64,000 nucleotides of DNA from UBA1046 sp012511325 (GCA_050951925.1 JBMNJZ010000001.1:1550001-1614000); one strand, 5' to 3'; numbered from the stretch's first letter, positions 1-12,918 are shown. Made by a program: numbers and translations. The notes: a model not told the origin generated them from the sequence alone.

Positions 1-2160
1 ATCAGCTTTCAGCTCGATGCCAACACCCGCCGGCAAGGCAAACACAATCTGCGGACGCGGGTTGAAACCCTCCGACCAGGCCAGGGGCAAACCTGCCCGC
101 TTGAAAAGACGCTCCATAGTCCTCATCATATCGAGATGCCCCAGCCAGGAAGGCACACCGGAACGGCAATATGTTAATCTAAGCCGCCATTCCGTATCTC
201 CGCAACGCTCCTGAGACGAATCTACCCCCGTATCGGGAATGGCGGGGGGCCTGTCGGCGTCTTCGGCAAATGATGAGTCTGACTGCCGCCTGTCGCTTCT
301 CGGCGCCGCGCGTTCCATACAGACACCGCAGCGATAGACCTCAGCGCCACAATGGCTGCATAATTCCCGGCATTCAGCAGTCGTTTCCGCCAGCAGAGCT
401 TTTTCATATTCCTCCCAGAGAAAGTCCTTATCTATTCCCATATCCAGATGATCCCAAGGCAAAACCTCGTGTCTGTCTCTGGCGCCGGTATAATGATCAA
501 TATCCAATCCCGAATCAGCCATAGCTCTCTGCCAGCGGGAAAAATCGAAGCCTTCGCGCCAGCCGTCGCAATAGCCGCCGGTTTGCCAGCTGCGGAAAAT
601 TACTTCACTCAAGCGCCTGTCTCCCCTGGCCAGTACCGCTTCAATCACACTGCTGCCGAAATCATGCCATTGATAACTGATAACCCTGCTCTTAAGTTCG
701 TCAGCTAATAATTGCTGATGCTCCACCATCAGCTCTGGGCTTGCCTGAGCCACCCATTGGAACGGCGTAAAAGGCTTGGGAATAAACATGGCAGTACTGA
801 CAGTGATCTGGGGTTTGCGCAACTTTCCCGGTTCAGCCAGCTCCCGATAGATACGCAGTATCTGATAGACCAGTGTAGCAATAGCCTCTACATCCTCCCC
901 GGTTTCTGTCGGCAAACCAAGCATAAAGTAGAGCTTCAGCCGGTTCCAGCCGCCGGCAAAAGCTGTCCGGGCCGCAGTGAGCAAATCCTCTTCCGTAATA
1001 TTTTTATTGATCACATCGCGCAGGCGTTGTGTCCCTGCCTCCGGAGCAAAGGTCAGCCCTGCCTTGCGAGTGGCGGAAATCCTAGTCATCAACTCGAAAT
1101 CAAAACTGTCCAGGCGCAGGGACGGCAGAGAGATATTTACCTTGTCCGCAGTCAGTTTCTCCGCCAAAGACGCTGTCAGCGCGTCAATCTCCGAGTAATC
1201 GCTGCTACTGAGCGAGAGCAGACCTATCTCATCATAGCCGGTCGCTTCATAGAGTTCAGTCGCAAGCCCTGTAAGCTTTTGCCGGCTCCGCTCGCGGAGC
1301 GGGCGGTAAATCATGCCCGCCTGGCAGAAACGGCAACCGCGCGGGCAGCCTCGGAAAACCTCCAGGTACATCCGATCATGAACAATTTCGATAAAAGGAA
1401 CAATTTGTTTCTCCGGGAAAACAGACTGATCAAGCCTCTCAATGATCTGTCTTTTGATACGAAGCGGGATCCCCGGATACTTAGGCTCAATCGACGCTAC
1501 CTTTCCGTCAGGCAAATAGTTTATATCATAAAATGCCGGAATATATACTCCCGGGATCCGGGCAGCCTTCAGCAGGAAATCCAGCTTTCGGCGCTTAGGC
1601 TCCCGGCGCCAGCTTTGATAGAGATCCAGCAGCGAACTGATCATCTCTTCGCCTTCGCCCAGCATAAAGAGATCAAAAAAATCAGCCATCGGCTCCACAT
1701 TGACAATCAGCGGACCGCCGCCCCAAACCAGCGGATCAGACTCTGTCCGCTCAGAAGCTCTCAGGGGAATTCCCGCCAGATCCAGCATATCGAGTACGGC
1801 GGTATAGGACAGCTCATACTGCAATGTGAAACCAACTATGTCAAAATCTGCCAGCGCTCTGCCGCTCTCCAGTGAAGTCAAAGGAAGCCCGCGCGCTTTT
1901 AGCTCGGCGCGAAAATCAGGAGCGGGAGCAAACACTCTTTCACACCAGGCATCCTCGCGTCGGTTGATCAGATCATAGATGATACGCAGTGCCAGATTGG
2001 ACATCCCAATCTCATAAATATCAGGAAAGCAAAAGGCGAAATGGATCAGCTGATCCTCTTCCGGCAGGCCGGATTTGTCAATCTGATTCCATTCTCCGCC
2101 TAAATAACGGGCAGGTTTTTCAATCTGTCTCAGGATTTCTCTAGGGACCGGCAGCTTCAT
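1..2160 (-). CDS. Radical SAM protein, TIGR03960-like with DUF2344-like C-terminus (3' end outside window)
   Basis: The frame is open from an ATG at 2160 to the left edge, so the C-terminus is missing (720 codons seen). An N-terminal B12-binding-like region precedes a radical SAM core; the cluster motif CPRGCRFC (C-x3-C-x2-C) is at about residues 271-278. The last part seen (WLGHLDMMRTMERLFKRAGL, then FNPRPQIVFALPAGVGIELK) matches the DUF2344 domain that this family carries at its C-terminus. An internal Cys-rich stretch (ELCSHCGAEVYRCGVC) links the two. The family is widespread in Clostridia, often next to ribonuclease G and ribosomal protein genes; its substrate is not established, and a link to tRNA or rRNA modification is inference. 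The start codon overlaps the pgi stop as ATGA, so the two are probably translationally coupled. Confidence 0.88.
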   Translation of the reverse strand, partial: MKLPVPREILRQIEKPARYLGGEWNQIDKSGLPEEDQLIHFAFCFPDIYEIGMSNLALRIIYDLINRREDAWCERVFAPAPDFRAELKARGLPLTSLESGRALADFDIVGFTLQYELSYTAVLDMLDLAGIPLRASERTESDPLVWGGGPLIVNVEPMADFFDLFMLGEGEEMISSLLDLYQSWRREPKRRKLDFLLKAARIPGVYIPAFYDINYLPDGKVASIEPKYPGIPLRIKRQIIERLDQSVFPEKQIVPFIEIVHDRMYLEVFRGCPRGCRFCQAGMIYRPLRERSRQKLTGLATELYEATGYDEIGLLSLSSSDYSEIDALTASLAEKLTADKVNISLPSLRLDSFDFELMTRISATRKAGLTFAPEAGTQRLRDVINKNITEEDLLTAARTAFAGGWNRLKLYFMLGLPTETGEDVEAIATLVYQILRIYRELAEPGKLRKPQITVSTAMFIPKPFTPFQWVAQASPELMVEHQQLLADELKSRVISYQWHDFGSSVIEAVLARGDRRLSEVIFRSWQTGGYCDGWREGFDFSRWQRAMADSGLDIDHYTGARDRHEVLPWDHLDMGIDKDFLWEEYEKALLAETTAECRELCSHCGAEVYRCGVCMERAAPRSDRRQSDSSFAEDADRPPAIPDTGVDSSQERCGDTEWRLRLTYCRSGVPSWLGHLDMMRTMERLFKRAGLPLAWSEGFNPRPQIVFALPAGVGIELKAD

Positions 2161-3521
2161 CTGAAATCAGATCCCTCGGCGGACAGACGTTCTTCCAAAC
2201 TCAACCTTTCAGCCTCAAAGCCGGGCTTGCCCAGCAGCGCATACATATTGCGCTTATAACTCTCTACCCCCGGCTGATCAAAGGGATTGACGGCATTGAG
2301 ATAGCCGCTGACAGCGCAGGCTTTCTGGAAATAATAGATTAATTCGCCCAGAACAAAGGCTGACAACTCGGACAATCTCAGCAATTGGACAGGCACGCCT
2401 CCTGCCACATGAGCCATCACCGTCCCGTAAAGAGCCATGCGGTTGATCTCACCCATGGTTTTGCCGGCCAGATAATTCAGACCATCCTGATCCTCAGCGC
2501 TGCTATGAATGACAATATCCTCCTGAGCCGTCTCCACCTGGAGCACCGTTTCTATTAGGATCCGGCGTCCATCCTGAACGTACTGGCCCAAAGAGTGCAG
2601 ATCCGTAGTAAAACTCATGCTGGCGGGAAATAGACCGCGCCCGTCCTTCCCTTCACTCTCGCCGTACAATTGCTTCCACCATTCACTGAAATACTGCAAA
2701 CCAGGCTCATAGTTGACCAGAATCTCGGTGGTATAACCTTTTTTTTGCAGAATATTCCTCACTACCGCATAGAGGTCGCAATCATTTTGCCAGAGTTGTT
2801 GCCCGGCATACCTGTCCCGGGCTACAGCAGCCCCGGCCATAAGCTCATCAAGCGAAATACCGGCAACAGCTATCGGCAACAGGCCTACCGCCGTCAGAAC
2901 GGAATAGCGCCCGCCGATATCGTCGGGTACCACAAATGTCCGATAGCCACGCTCATCAGCCAGTTGTTTCAGTGCTCCCCTCTTCCTGTCGGTTGTGGCA
3001 TAGATTCTCTTTCTGGCTTCCGCAGCTCCGTATCGCTCCCGCAGCCACTGCTCCAGCACTCTGAAGGCTATTGCCGGCTCAGTTGTAGTTCCGGATTTTG
3101 AAATCATATTGACAGAGACCCGCCGGCCCTCTAAGGCAGCCAGCATTCTTTTCAAATATGAACCGCTGAGCTGATGTCCGGCATAAAGCACCAGAGGATG
3201 CTGTCGTCTATCACTTGAAGTGAGAGCAGAAAAAGGATCTGTCAAAGCCTCAATCACAGCCCGCGCACCGAGATATGAACCGCCGATACCGCAAACAATC
3301 AGTACATCGCTTTGCTCATTAATCACAGCTGCAGCCTCTTTGATAGCAGCAAATTCCGCGCGATCATAATTGACCGGCAAATCCAGCCAGCCCAGATATT
3401 CCGCACCGGGCCCCGTCCTGTTCTCGAGAGTTTGCCGGCTCGACAATAGCAAAGGTTCCATGACCTCAATCTCAGCCATAGACAAAAAGTCTTGCAGATA
3501 GTTCAGATCCAACTTTAACAT
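2157..3521 (-). CDS. pgi: Glucose-6-phosphate isomerase
   Basis: Interconverts glucose 6-phosphate and fructose 6-phosphate in glycolysis; cytoplasmic. The 454-residue length fits the short bacterial PGI type. Visible signatures are GIGGSYLGAR (about 78-87), SKSGTTTEPA (141-150, phosphate binding), GGRYSVLTAVGLLP, and YGESEGKDGRG with the catalytic Glu. The frame extends 7 codons further upstream, but ATG 3521 is chosen because AAGGAG sits 6 bases before it and the family starts near here. The stop overlaps the start of the downstream radical SAM gene by 4 bases. I see nothing missing from the active site. Confidence 0.95.
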   Translation of the reverse strand: MLKLDLNYLQDFLSMAEIEVMEPLLLSSRQTLENRTGPGAEYLGWLDLPVNYDRAEFAAIKEAAAVINEQSDVLIVCGIGGSYLGARAVIEALTDPFSALTSSDRRQHPLVLYAGHQLSGSYLKRMLAALEGRRVSVNMISKSGTTTEPAIAFRVLEQWLRERYGAAEARKRIYATTDRKRGALKQLADERGYRTFVVPDDIGGRYSVLTAVGLLPIAVAGISLDELMAGAAVARDRYAGQQLWQNDCDLYAVVRNILQKKGYTTEILVNYEPGLQYFSEWWKQLYGESEGKDGRGLFPASMSFTTDLHSLGQYVQDGRRILIETVLQVETAQEDIVIHSSAEDQDGLNYLAGKTMGEINRMALYGTVMAHVAGGVPVQLLRLSELSAFVLGELIYYFQKACAVSGYLNAVNPFDQPGVESYKRNMYALLGKPGFEAERLSLEERLSAEGSDFR

Positions 3522-3574
3522 GGTTATCTCCTTAATGGGCAAAAGCCTTGTTTGTCCGGCATCATGAAGCCGCT

Positions 3575-3970
3575 CTATTTATCTTTTTGGCTCAAATCGC
3601 GGTAATCGACATGCAATGGTCTGATTTTGTAGATGCCGTCGCGATAATTGGTGATACGGGCAGGCATTCCGGGATAGATCCATTCGCTGGCCAGACATTG
3701 ACCTTCTTCGCCGCTGTCAGAGCGGAACTCGCCGCTTGTTTCGGGACCGGCTGTCTTGGTAACAATCACCTTTTCCCCCAGCAGCTCGTGGAATGATTCC
3801 AGCAGAGAGACTTTAGACAGACGTTGCAAATAGAAGCTGATCGCCGCCGTTGCGGCAACAGCGAGGAAGAGCACGATCAGAGTATTGACCAGCACCGTCA
3901 CAATCTGCGACAGATCAGAAGTCGAACTTTCCCGTCCGCCTTGAAGTAAAAATATTGCTTCCCATCTCAT
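3575..3970 (-). CDS. Small single-pass membrane protein of unknown function
   Basis: I do not recognise this 131-residue protein. One hydrophobic segment lies at about residues 22-47 (IVTVLVNTLIVLFLAVAATA), followed by a soluble tail with a short basic and acidic C-terminus. The tail (GEKVIVTKTAG, then GMPARITNYRDGIYKI) has the look of a small beta domain such as those following the membrane segments of NfeD-like proteins, but the match is not firm. It lies 53 bases upstream of pgi on the same strand and may be cotranscribed with it. No strong Shine-Dalgarno is seen before the ATG, so the exact start is uncertain. Confidence 0.55.
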   Translation of the reverse strand: MRWEAIFLLQGGRESSTSDLSQIVTVLVNTLIVLFLAVAATAAISFYLQRLSKVSLLESFHELLGEKVIVTKTAGPETSGEFRSDSGEEGQCLASEWIYPGMPARITNYRDGIYKIRPLHVDYRDLSQKDK

Positions 3971-4097
3971 CTCAAGACCTAATCCAATTAATGGCTTAGC
4001 CGGAATAGCCAGTCCCGCTACACTATATTAATGTTGCCAAACCATCCGCACAGCTGCCTCAGCTTAAATGCGCTATGCCATCAAACACCCGTCAATA

Positions 4098-6482
4098 CTA
4101 AATCCAGGCAAAAGTATATTCGCCTTTGCTTCGATCAAAATCGCAGGATACCCCCGCCGCTCCATCCAGTTCTCCGGACAGCATCAGATCAGCCAATCTG
4201 TCTTCAATTGTTCTGGTAATCAAGCGTCGCAGAGGCCTGGCTCCGTATTTCTGATCATATCCGCCTTTGACCAACTCAGCACGGGCTGTGTCCGTCACAA
4301 TCAGCTTCAGCCCCTTAAGTTCCAAATCTGCCTCAATTTCAGTCAACATCAGATCTACAATCTGCCTTAAATCATCCTGTGACAATTCATGGAAAACCAC
4401 AATTTCATCAACCCTGTTCAAAAATTCCGGCCTGAACATCTCCCGCAGCACGGTATGAACCCGGTTGGTCAGAGCCTCGTGCTCCTGATTACCAAAGCCG
4501 ATGGCATGGCCTTTAAATGAAGTTCCGGCATTGCTGGTCATAATAATTAATGTGTTGGAGAAGTTCACCACTCGACCGTGGCTGTCCGTCAGACGTCCTT
4601 CGTCCAGTATCTGCAACAGCATATTAAAAACATCTGCATGCGCTTTTTCTATCTCATCCAGCAGGATAACACTATATGGTTTTCTTCTGATGCGTTCGGT
4701 CAGTTGACCGCCGTCATCATAGCCGACATAGCCAGGCGGCGAACCGATCAATTTGCTGACTGTATGCGGCTCCATATATTCTGACATATCAAGGCGCACA
4801 ATAGCTTCCCGGGAATCAAACATAGCTTCGGCAACGGCTTTTGCCAGCTCAGTTTTTCCGACGCCGGTCGGACCGACGAAGATAAACGAGGCCGGCTTAT
4901 TTCTGTTGACCAGACCTGATCTCTGTCTTCTGATCGCGCGAGCTACCGCCGATACGGCTTCTTGTTGTCCGATCACGGTCTGATGCAGTCTATCTTCCAG
5001 ACCCAGCAGACGCTCAGATTCCGTTTCCGAAATCCTGGTTACGGGGATGCCGGTCCACATCTCTACTACCTCTGCGATATCTCTCTCGGTAACTTCGACC
5101 GGTTCAGCGGCTGTCCGTAATTCCGCCAGTTCACTTTCCAGACGCAACAATTGAGACTTAATGGCTGCCTGCTCTTCGTACAGTGAAACTCTGTCTTCTT
5201 CTGCCAGGGTACCTCCCAGCTTGCGATTCAGATCTTCTGTAGTCTGGAGCAACTCCTCGTGTTTTTGCTGTCTGTCATGAAGTTCTGCCAGTTGGCTATT
5301 CCTGAGATTTACTTCGGAACCAGCCTCATCCAGCAAATCAATCGCCTTATCCGGCAAATAGCGCTCAGTGATATAGCGGGCTGACAGCCTGACTGCAGTC
5401 TCCAGCACGCAATCAGAATAATAAACATTATGGTGTTGCTCATAATAGTCCTTAATCCCGCGCAAGATTTCCAGAGTCTCCGCTTCGGACGGCTCATCAA
5501 TAATAACCTTTTGGAATCTGCGCTCCAGAGCGGAATCTTTTTCAATAAAACGGCGATACTCATCCAGAGTAGTGGAGCCGATGACTCTGATCTCGCCGCG
5601 GGCCAAGGCTGGTTTGAGAATATTGGCTGCATTCATAGCGCCTTCGGCATCACCGGCACCCATAATATTATGAAGCTCATCAATGACAAGAATAATATTG
5701 CCCGACCTTCTCGCATCATCGACCACGCCTTTCATCCTGCTCTCGAACTGGCCGCGGAATTGCGTGCCGGCTACCATAGCAGTCATATCCAGGAGATAGA
5801 CTTCCTCATCCAGCAGTTTAACGGGGACTCGGCCTTCAGCGATTCGGACTGCCAGACCTTCTGCCACAGCAGACTTACCTACGCCCGGCTCTCCGATCAG
5901 GGCAGGATTATTCTTCTGACGACGATTCAGTATCTGAATTACCCTGTTAATCTCTTTTTCTCTGCCGACCAGCCGATCCATCTTGCCGGCTTTGGCCAGA
6001 TCCGTAAGATTGGTTCCAAACTGATCCAGAAACTTCCGTTTGCGGTTTTTTTCCCTACGTTCACGCTGTCTGCTTCCGATATTGCGCTTGACTTCAAACA
6101 AGTCATTGCTATCGCCGCCGATATTAGCCGTTATTAAACCTGTAGGATTATCGTCTCTCTCATTGTCCTCTTCAGCATCTGTCTCCTCTTGATCATTCAG
6201 CAAACCGAAGCCGTCCAAAACCTCTTCATTGCCCAGCAGCATCCGGAGCAGATCTTCAGTATTATGACCGGACATCTGGCCCATCACTTGGTTCATGCGT
6301 TCTGTGAGCTCGTCTATATTTGATTCATTAATACCGGCTCTGGCAAAAATCTCCTCTATGCCGCCGATATTAGTATCCCAGGCACATTTTAAACATAGAC
6401 CTTCATCTATCCTTTCGCTGCCATTAAAGCGAGAGGTAAAAATAACCGCTTCATTTATTTTGCAAATTGAACACTTAGCCAT
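4098..6482 (-). CDS. clpE: ClpE-like AAA+ unfoldase with N-terminal zinc finger
   Basis: Hsp100 family ATPase expected to unfold proteins for ClpP or to disaggregate them. It has a C-SI-C and C-LK-C zinc finger in the first 35 residues instead of the ClpC/ClpB repeat N-domain, which is the ClpE arrangement. An acidic linker follows, then AAA domain 1 (Walker A GEPGVGKSA near 196; VIDELHNI), a coiled-coil middle region (about 400-460), and AAA domain 2 (GPTGVGKTE near 535; ILLDEIEKAH). Length is 794 residues, longer than Bacillus ClpE (about 700). ATG 6482 is preferred over the upstream GTG because AAGGTGGT lies just before it. No ctsR, mcsA or mcsB is adjacent, unlike many clpC loci. Confidence 0.88.
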   Translation of the reverse strand: MAKCSICKINEAVIFTSRFNGSERIDEGLCLKCAWDTNIGGIEEIFARAGINESNIDELTERMNQVMGQMSGHNTEDLLRMLLGNEEVLDGFGLLNDQEETDAEEDNERDDNPTGLITANIGGDSNDLFEVKRNIGSRQRERREKNRKRKFLDQFGTNLTDLAKAGKMDRLVGREKEINRVIQILNRRQKNNPALIGEPGVGKSAVAEGLAVRIAEGRVPVKLLDEEVYLLDMTAMVAGTQFRGQFESRMKGVVDDARRSGNIILVIDELHNIMGAGDAEGAMNAANILKPALARGEIRVIGSTTLDEYRRFIEKDSALERRFQKVIIDEPSEAETLEILRGIKDYYEQHHNVYYSDCVLETAVRLSARYITERYLPDKAIDLLDEAGSEVNLRNSQLAELHDRQQKHEELLQTTEDLNRKLGGTLAEEDRVSLYEEQAAIKSQLLRLESELAELRTAAEPVEVTERDIAEVVEMWTGIPVTRISETESERLLGLEDRLHQTVIGQQEAVSAVARAIRRQRSGLVNRNKPASFIFVGPTGVGKTELAKAVAEAMFDSREAIVRLDMSEYMEPHTVSKLIGSPPGYVGYDDGGQLTERIRRKPYSVILLDEIEKAHADVFNMLLQILDEGRLTDSHGRVVNFSNTLIIMTSNAGTSFKGHAIGFGNQEHEALTNRVHTVLREMFRPEFLNRVDEIVVFHELSQDDLRQIVDLMLTEIEADLELKGLKLIVTDTARAELVKGGYDQKYGARPLRRLITRTIEDRLADLMLSGELDGAAGVSCDFDRSKGEYTFAWI

Positions 6483-6595
6483 GTCCACCACCTTTTTATC
6501 CCTATCTAATAAGTATATATCTTTATCAATACTTTAGGGAAATCTATCTGCAGACAATTAATCTCATTCATTTCTCAGCCAAAACCTGACAATTG

Positions 6596-9520
<2,925 letters not shown>

Positions 9521-9533
9521 TTTAGCACACAGA

Positions 9534-9570
9534 TAAAAAAACAGGACTTCCGCCCGATAAAGTCCTGTTT
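9534..9570 (-). terminator. Rho-independent terminator
   Basis: A perfect 11-bp stem (9539-9549 with 9560-9570, arm AAACAGGACTT) with a 10-base loop is followed on the minus strand by a run of T. It ends the transcript of the membrane protein gene at 9598-10605 and separates it from uvrA. Confidence 0.85.
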
Positions 9571-9597
9571 CGTAACAAATTACACTACAGTTAGAAT

Positions 9598-10605
9598 CTA
9601 TGCTTTAGTGAAGTAAGAACCAAGTAATGAGCAAAAGATACCTGCACTGAGAAATAAAAAATAAACAATGCCAAGAATGCTCATTGATTGCAGAGCTCCA
9701 CTCGCAGTGCGTATGATCGGCAGACCGGCCACGCTGGTGAACTGCATGAGAGCTATGGTCAGGCCATAAATAAACAGGAACGGACCGGTACGAACATTGT
9801 AAGTGTCATACTTAATGACGGTATAAATATTAGCCAGCATATTGAAAAAGACAAAAGCAAATACCACAGTCATGATGCCCGTAATCCAATGATTATAGCC
9901 GGGAGTCGAGATCGCATAATAGTAGTAATAGACGATCATAACAATAAGATAAAGCAGATTAATCAGGCCCAGGGAACGTACAATCTTCAGGATTGTCGCC
10001 TCTTCTAAAATGCGCACTATCCGGTAATGTTCCCGACGCAGCGAATAAAACAGACGCCTTATAGACAAGAGTTCCAATAAAGAGACTACGGCCAGTACTA
10101 TCGAAACTACCAGGAAAAAGATAAAGAAAAAACCGGCCTGCGAAAAAAGCCCTTTATTCATCCGCAGAGCGGATTTGATAGCGCCGCCCAAACCTTCTCT
10201 TATCAGCCCTGAACCTACCCGGGGCAGGAGACGTCCCAGATAAACCAGCACCGGCATCAGAATCGCCAGTACATAAGGATAGATCAGATAACCGGAAAAT
10301 GAACGTCCTGTTTTGCGCGAATTGGCCGCAAATCCAAAACAGGTCAAAAGAAATATTATCATGATCAAAAAATCAACCCAGGTTATCCGGTTCATATCCA
10401 TCAATTTGATCGCCCGAAAAAATAAAATCCAAGGATAGGTAAAGACTGCGGCAGTCAAGGCATTCAAAATCCTAAACCTCAAATCCTTGCGCTGAATAGT
10501 CTCTACTGTTCGCTCTGCCTTTTCCGAGACTACCCCGCCAAAAGTTGCCAAGCGAGGTAATGTCACAGACTTGTCGGCATTATTTGTCACATTTGTATCT
10601 GACAT
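9598..10605 (-). CDS. Polytopic membrane protein of unknown function
   Basis: I do not recognise this 335-residue protein. After a polar N-terminus of about 50 residues there are roughly eight hydrophobic segments (for example IMIIFLLTCFGFAA, FFIFFLVVSIVLAVVSLLEL, LLYLIVMIVYYYYYA, IVYFLFLSAGIFCSLLGS). No catalytic or transport motif is visible. GAGGGGG lies 5 bases before the ATG. It sits 52 bases downstream of another small membrane protein gene in the same orientation and is followed by a strong terminator, so the two probably form an operon of unknown role. Confidence 0.7.
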   Translation of the reverse strand: MSDTNVTNNADKSVTLPRLATFGGVVSEKAERTVETIQRKDLRFRILNALTAAVFTYPWILFFRAIKLMDMNRITWVDFLIMIIFLLTCFGFAANSRKTGRSFSGYLIYPYVLAILMPVLVYLGRLLPRVGSGLIREGLGGAIKSALRMNKGLFSQAGFFFIFFLVVSIVLAVVSLLELLSIRRLFYSLRREHYRIVRILEEATILKIVRSLGLINLLYLIVMIVYYYYYAISTPGYNHWITGIMTVVFAFVFFNMLANIYTVIKYDTYNVRTGPFLFIYGLTIALMQFTSVAGLPIIRTASGALQSMSILGIVYFLFLSAGIFCSLLGSYFTKA

Positions 10606-10657
10606 ACGATCCCCCTCTCACAAGGTCCGGTAGTACAATTTTTTGTTCTGTCCGCAA

Positions 10658-11053
10658 CTATTCTTCATCATAGTCGGGATGTGCCATGAGAGCGCCAAAG
10701 AAAAAAACAGCTCCGGCGATGATGAAAAATAATGCCGGTGTGGACTTTAAGGATGCGTTCGCTGCCAAGGCATAATAAAGAATTATACCCCAGGCCATGC
10801 CGAGGATATTCACAGCTAATGTGATACCGCGCAGCACTTTATCGCTGCGGAGCAGATTCAGGATATTGACTGCCAACATGATGAGCAAGGGCAGTATAAT
10901 CATTAAATATAGGCCTGTATTATATTCGCCTCCCACCGCCAGGAATGTGCGCACATCCTTTTGGCCGTCCTGGGTGAATTTTGAAAACAGAACCAGCAGA
11001 AGAAAAAACACTCCCAGCCCGAAAACAGCTTTTCTGGCCCGCATTGATAACAT
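10658..11053 (-). CDS. Small four-segment membrane protein of unknown function
   Basis: A 131-residue protein with four predicted membrane segments (VFGLGVFFLLLVLFSKF, LYLMIILPLLIMLAVNIL, GITLAVNILGMAWGIILYY, ALFFIIAGAVFFFGALMAH) and a short acidic tail. No family is recognised. ATG 11053 has GGGGGT about 7 bases upstream; ATG 11044 has GGAG 10 bases upstream, so either could be used. It precedes the eight-segment membrane protein gene and the two probably share a transcript. Confidence 0.6.
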   Translation of the reverse strand: MLSMRARKAVFGLGVFFLLLVLFSKFTQDGQKDVRTFLAVGGEYNTGLYLMIILPLLIMLAVNILNLLRSDKVLRGITLAVNILGMAWGIILYYALAANASLKSTPALFFIIAGAVFFFGALMAHPDYDEE

Positions 11054-11163
11054 ACTCCGACCCCCGGATTTATTTTGTTAAATATATTTTGCTAAATATA
11101 TCGCAAGATACGCTCTTAAGTTTATCAACAAAATCACAGGGTGGCAATAACAACGGCAGTTAG

Positions 11164-12918
11164 TCAGACCAGTTGAAGAAATACCCGGATCAGATCGGCA
11201 TAGTGGCTCAAGCCCTCCAGCCAGAAATCCTCTGTCGTCAGATCCAGTCCGATGCTGAGAGCCGCATCTTCACAGGAAGAGGTCGTGGTGCAGGCCAACA
11301 GGCGATCATATTTAGCCATAAATTCCGACCCCTCCTGCCGGAACTTGCGATAGAGTCCGACGGCAAAAAGTGTACCGAATATATAGGGAAAATTATAATA
11401 GCTAACCCTCAGTGAATAGTAATGATCCTTGGCGATCCATTGATAGGGATGGCCCAGGTCAGGTGCCAGTACTTGACCATAGGCTTCTTGCTGGGCATCC
11501 GACATCAGACGGCAAAGAGTCGCCGGCGCCAGGAATCTCTGCTCACAAGCCTTAAGCACTTCCTGTTCAAAACGAAAGCGCGCATACATATCACAAATGA
11601 ATAAAACGCCGCTGGAAATACTATCGTTCAAAAGGGAAATCCTCTCCGCTGCCGCCTGCTGACTTTCCAATAGGGCAAGAAAAAAATGCGTTTCATTAAA
11701 AGTCGAGGCAGTTTCCGCCAGAGGCAGAGTATATTCCTGATTCAAGGGTCTATGCTGGCAGATGATGCTGCCATGATAGGCATGTCCCAGCTCATGTACT
11801 AAAGTTTTAACCGAGCCCAGATCATCTGTAAAATTGGTCAAAATTCTGGCTTGGCAGTGCACAGGCAAATTGAAGCAAAAGGCTCCGCCGGCCTTATTAA
11901 GCCTGGGATAAAAATCAATCCAGCGTTCCTGAAATGCTCTTTTTATCAGCTTAGATAGGGGCGGATGCAAATCACTAAAGATATCAATGATCAGCTCTTC
12001 AGCTTCCCGGGGACTGAATTTCCGCTTGCTCTCACCTACCGGGGCCCACAAATCATACCAGGCAATTTGATCCCGGCCGGAGATCAGCCGGCTTTTGGCC
12101 TGTAAAAATTGCTGAAAAAGAGGCAGATATTGCTTGACAGCGCGCAGCAGACTGTCCAGGGTCTCGCGCTTAAGGCGGGATAAACTCAAAGTTTCCGCTA
12201 ATACTTCAGGATAGCCTCTGCTCTTAGCCGTAGCGGCGGCATATGACTTGATGCTGTTCAGAGCATAGGCCGCAGGTAATTCAATTCCGGCATATATTTC
12301 CACTTCCTTTTGATAGGCGCGCTGTCTGATATTGCGATCAGCATCTTTTTGCAGTGCATTTAGCTGGCTGAGGCTAATTGTTTTTCCATCGAATATAATT
12401 TTTTGCTGCGAGGTCAAATCGGATATCAGTTGAGCCCAGTTCTGAACACCGGCATTGGTCACGGCAGACAGCAATTGTTCCGTTTCATCGGCCAGCAAAC
12501 GCTCAGCTCTGATTTGAATTTGTTCGAGAAAAAACTCATAATCTTTCCAGTGCGGATTGGCGGCCAGGAATTCCGCCAAATTGACTTCAGCGATAGTCTT
12601 TTTAAGGCCAACAATAACTAAATCAACAGCAGCTTGGTGCTGCCGGTACCTCTGCAGTTCCGCTCTAACCTCTAAATCCGAACTATCCTCCGAATTTCTC
12701 AGAATCAGATAAGGAAAAATCTTCTTGCGCAAAATATATTGCTCTTCCCACCACGCGAGGCCGGCTGTCAACCTGTCCGGCAGAGGCAACTGCAACAGTT
12801 GAGAGCCTTGCTCAGCCAGTTCCTGCATTTTTATCTGATCCCTAATGAAAGCAGGATCTGACAGTCCGGCATATAGAGAGTCCAGATCCCAACGCCCTGA
12901 TTGATTTGATTCATCCAT
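11164..12918 (-). CDS. M3 family oligoendopeptidase (PepF-like)
   Basis: Zinc metallopeptidase of clan MA that cleaves short peptides, probably in the cytoplasm since no signal peptide is seen. The HExxH motif is in VHELGHAYHG near residue 375, with a downstream Glu in the LAETASTFNE stretch typical of the M3 family. Length, 584 residues, fits the M3 oligoendopeptidases of Clostridia and Bacillus (about 560-600). AGGAG lies 9 bases before the ATG. It is upstream of, and in the same direction as, the two small membrane protein genes, with about 110 bases between. Exact substrate class is not deducible. Confidence 0.9.
   Translation of the reverse strand: MDESNQSGRWDLDSLYAGLSDPAFIRDQIKMQELAEQGSQLLQLPLPDRLTAGLAWWEEQYILRKKIFPYLILRNSEDSSDLEVRAELQRYRQHQAAVDLVIVGLKKTIAEVNLAEFLAANPHWKDYEFFLEQIQIRAERLLADETEQLLSAVTNAGVQNWAQLISDLTSQQKIIFDGKTISLSQLNALQKDADRNIRQRAYQKEVEIYAGIELPAAYALNSIKSYAAATAKSRGYPEVLAETLSLSRLKRETLDSLLRAVKQYLPLFQQFLQAKSRLISGRDQIAWYDLWAPVGESKRKFSPREAEELIIDIFSDLHPPLSKLIKRAFQERWIDFYPRLNKAGGAFCFNLPVHCQARILTNFTDDLGSVKTLVHELGHAYHGSIICQHRPLNQEYTLPLAETASTFNETHFFLALLESQQAAAERISLLNDSISSGVLFICDMYARFRFEQEVLKACEQRFLAPATLCRLMSDAQQEAYGQVLAPDLGHPYQWIAKDHYYSLRVSYYNFPYIFGTLFAVGLYRKFRQEGSEFMAKYDRLLACTTTSSCEDAALSIGLDLTTEDFWLEGLSHYADLIRVFLQLV

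Noticed and set aside
712..1875. Long open frame (387 codons) on the plus strand
   Set aside because: It lies antisense to the radical SAM gene, lacks a ribosome binding site and shows no protein-like composition; the minus-strand frame carries clear motifs.
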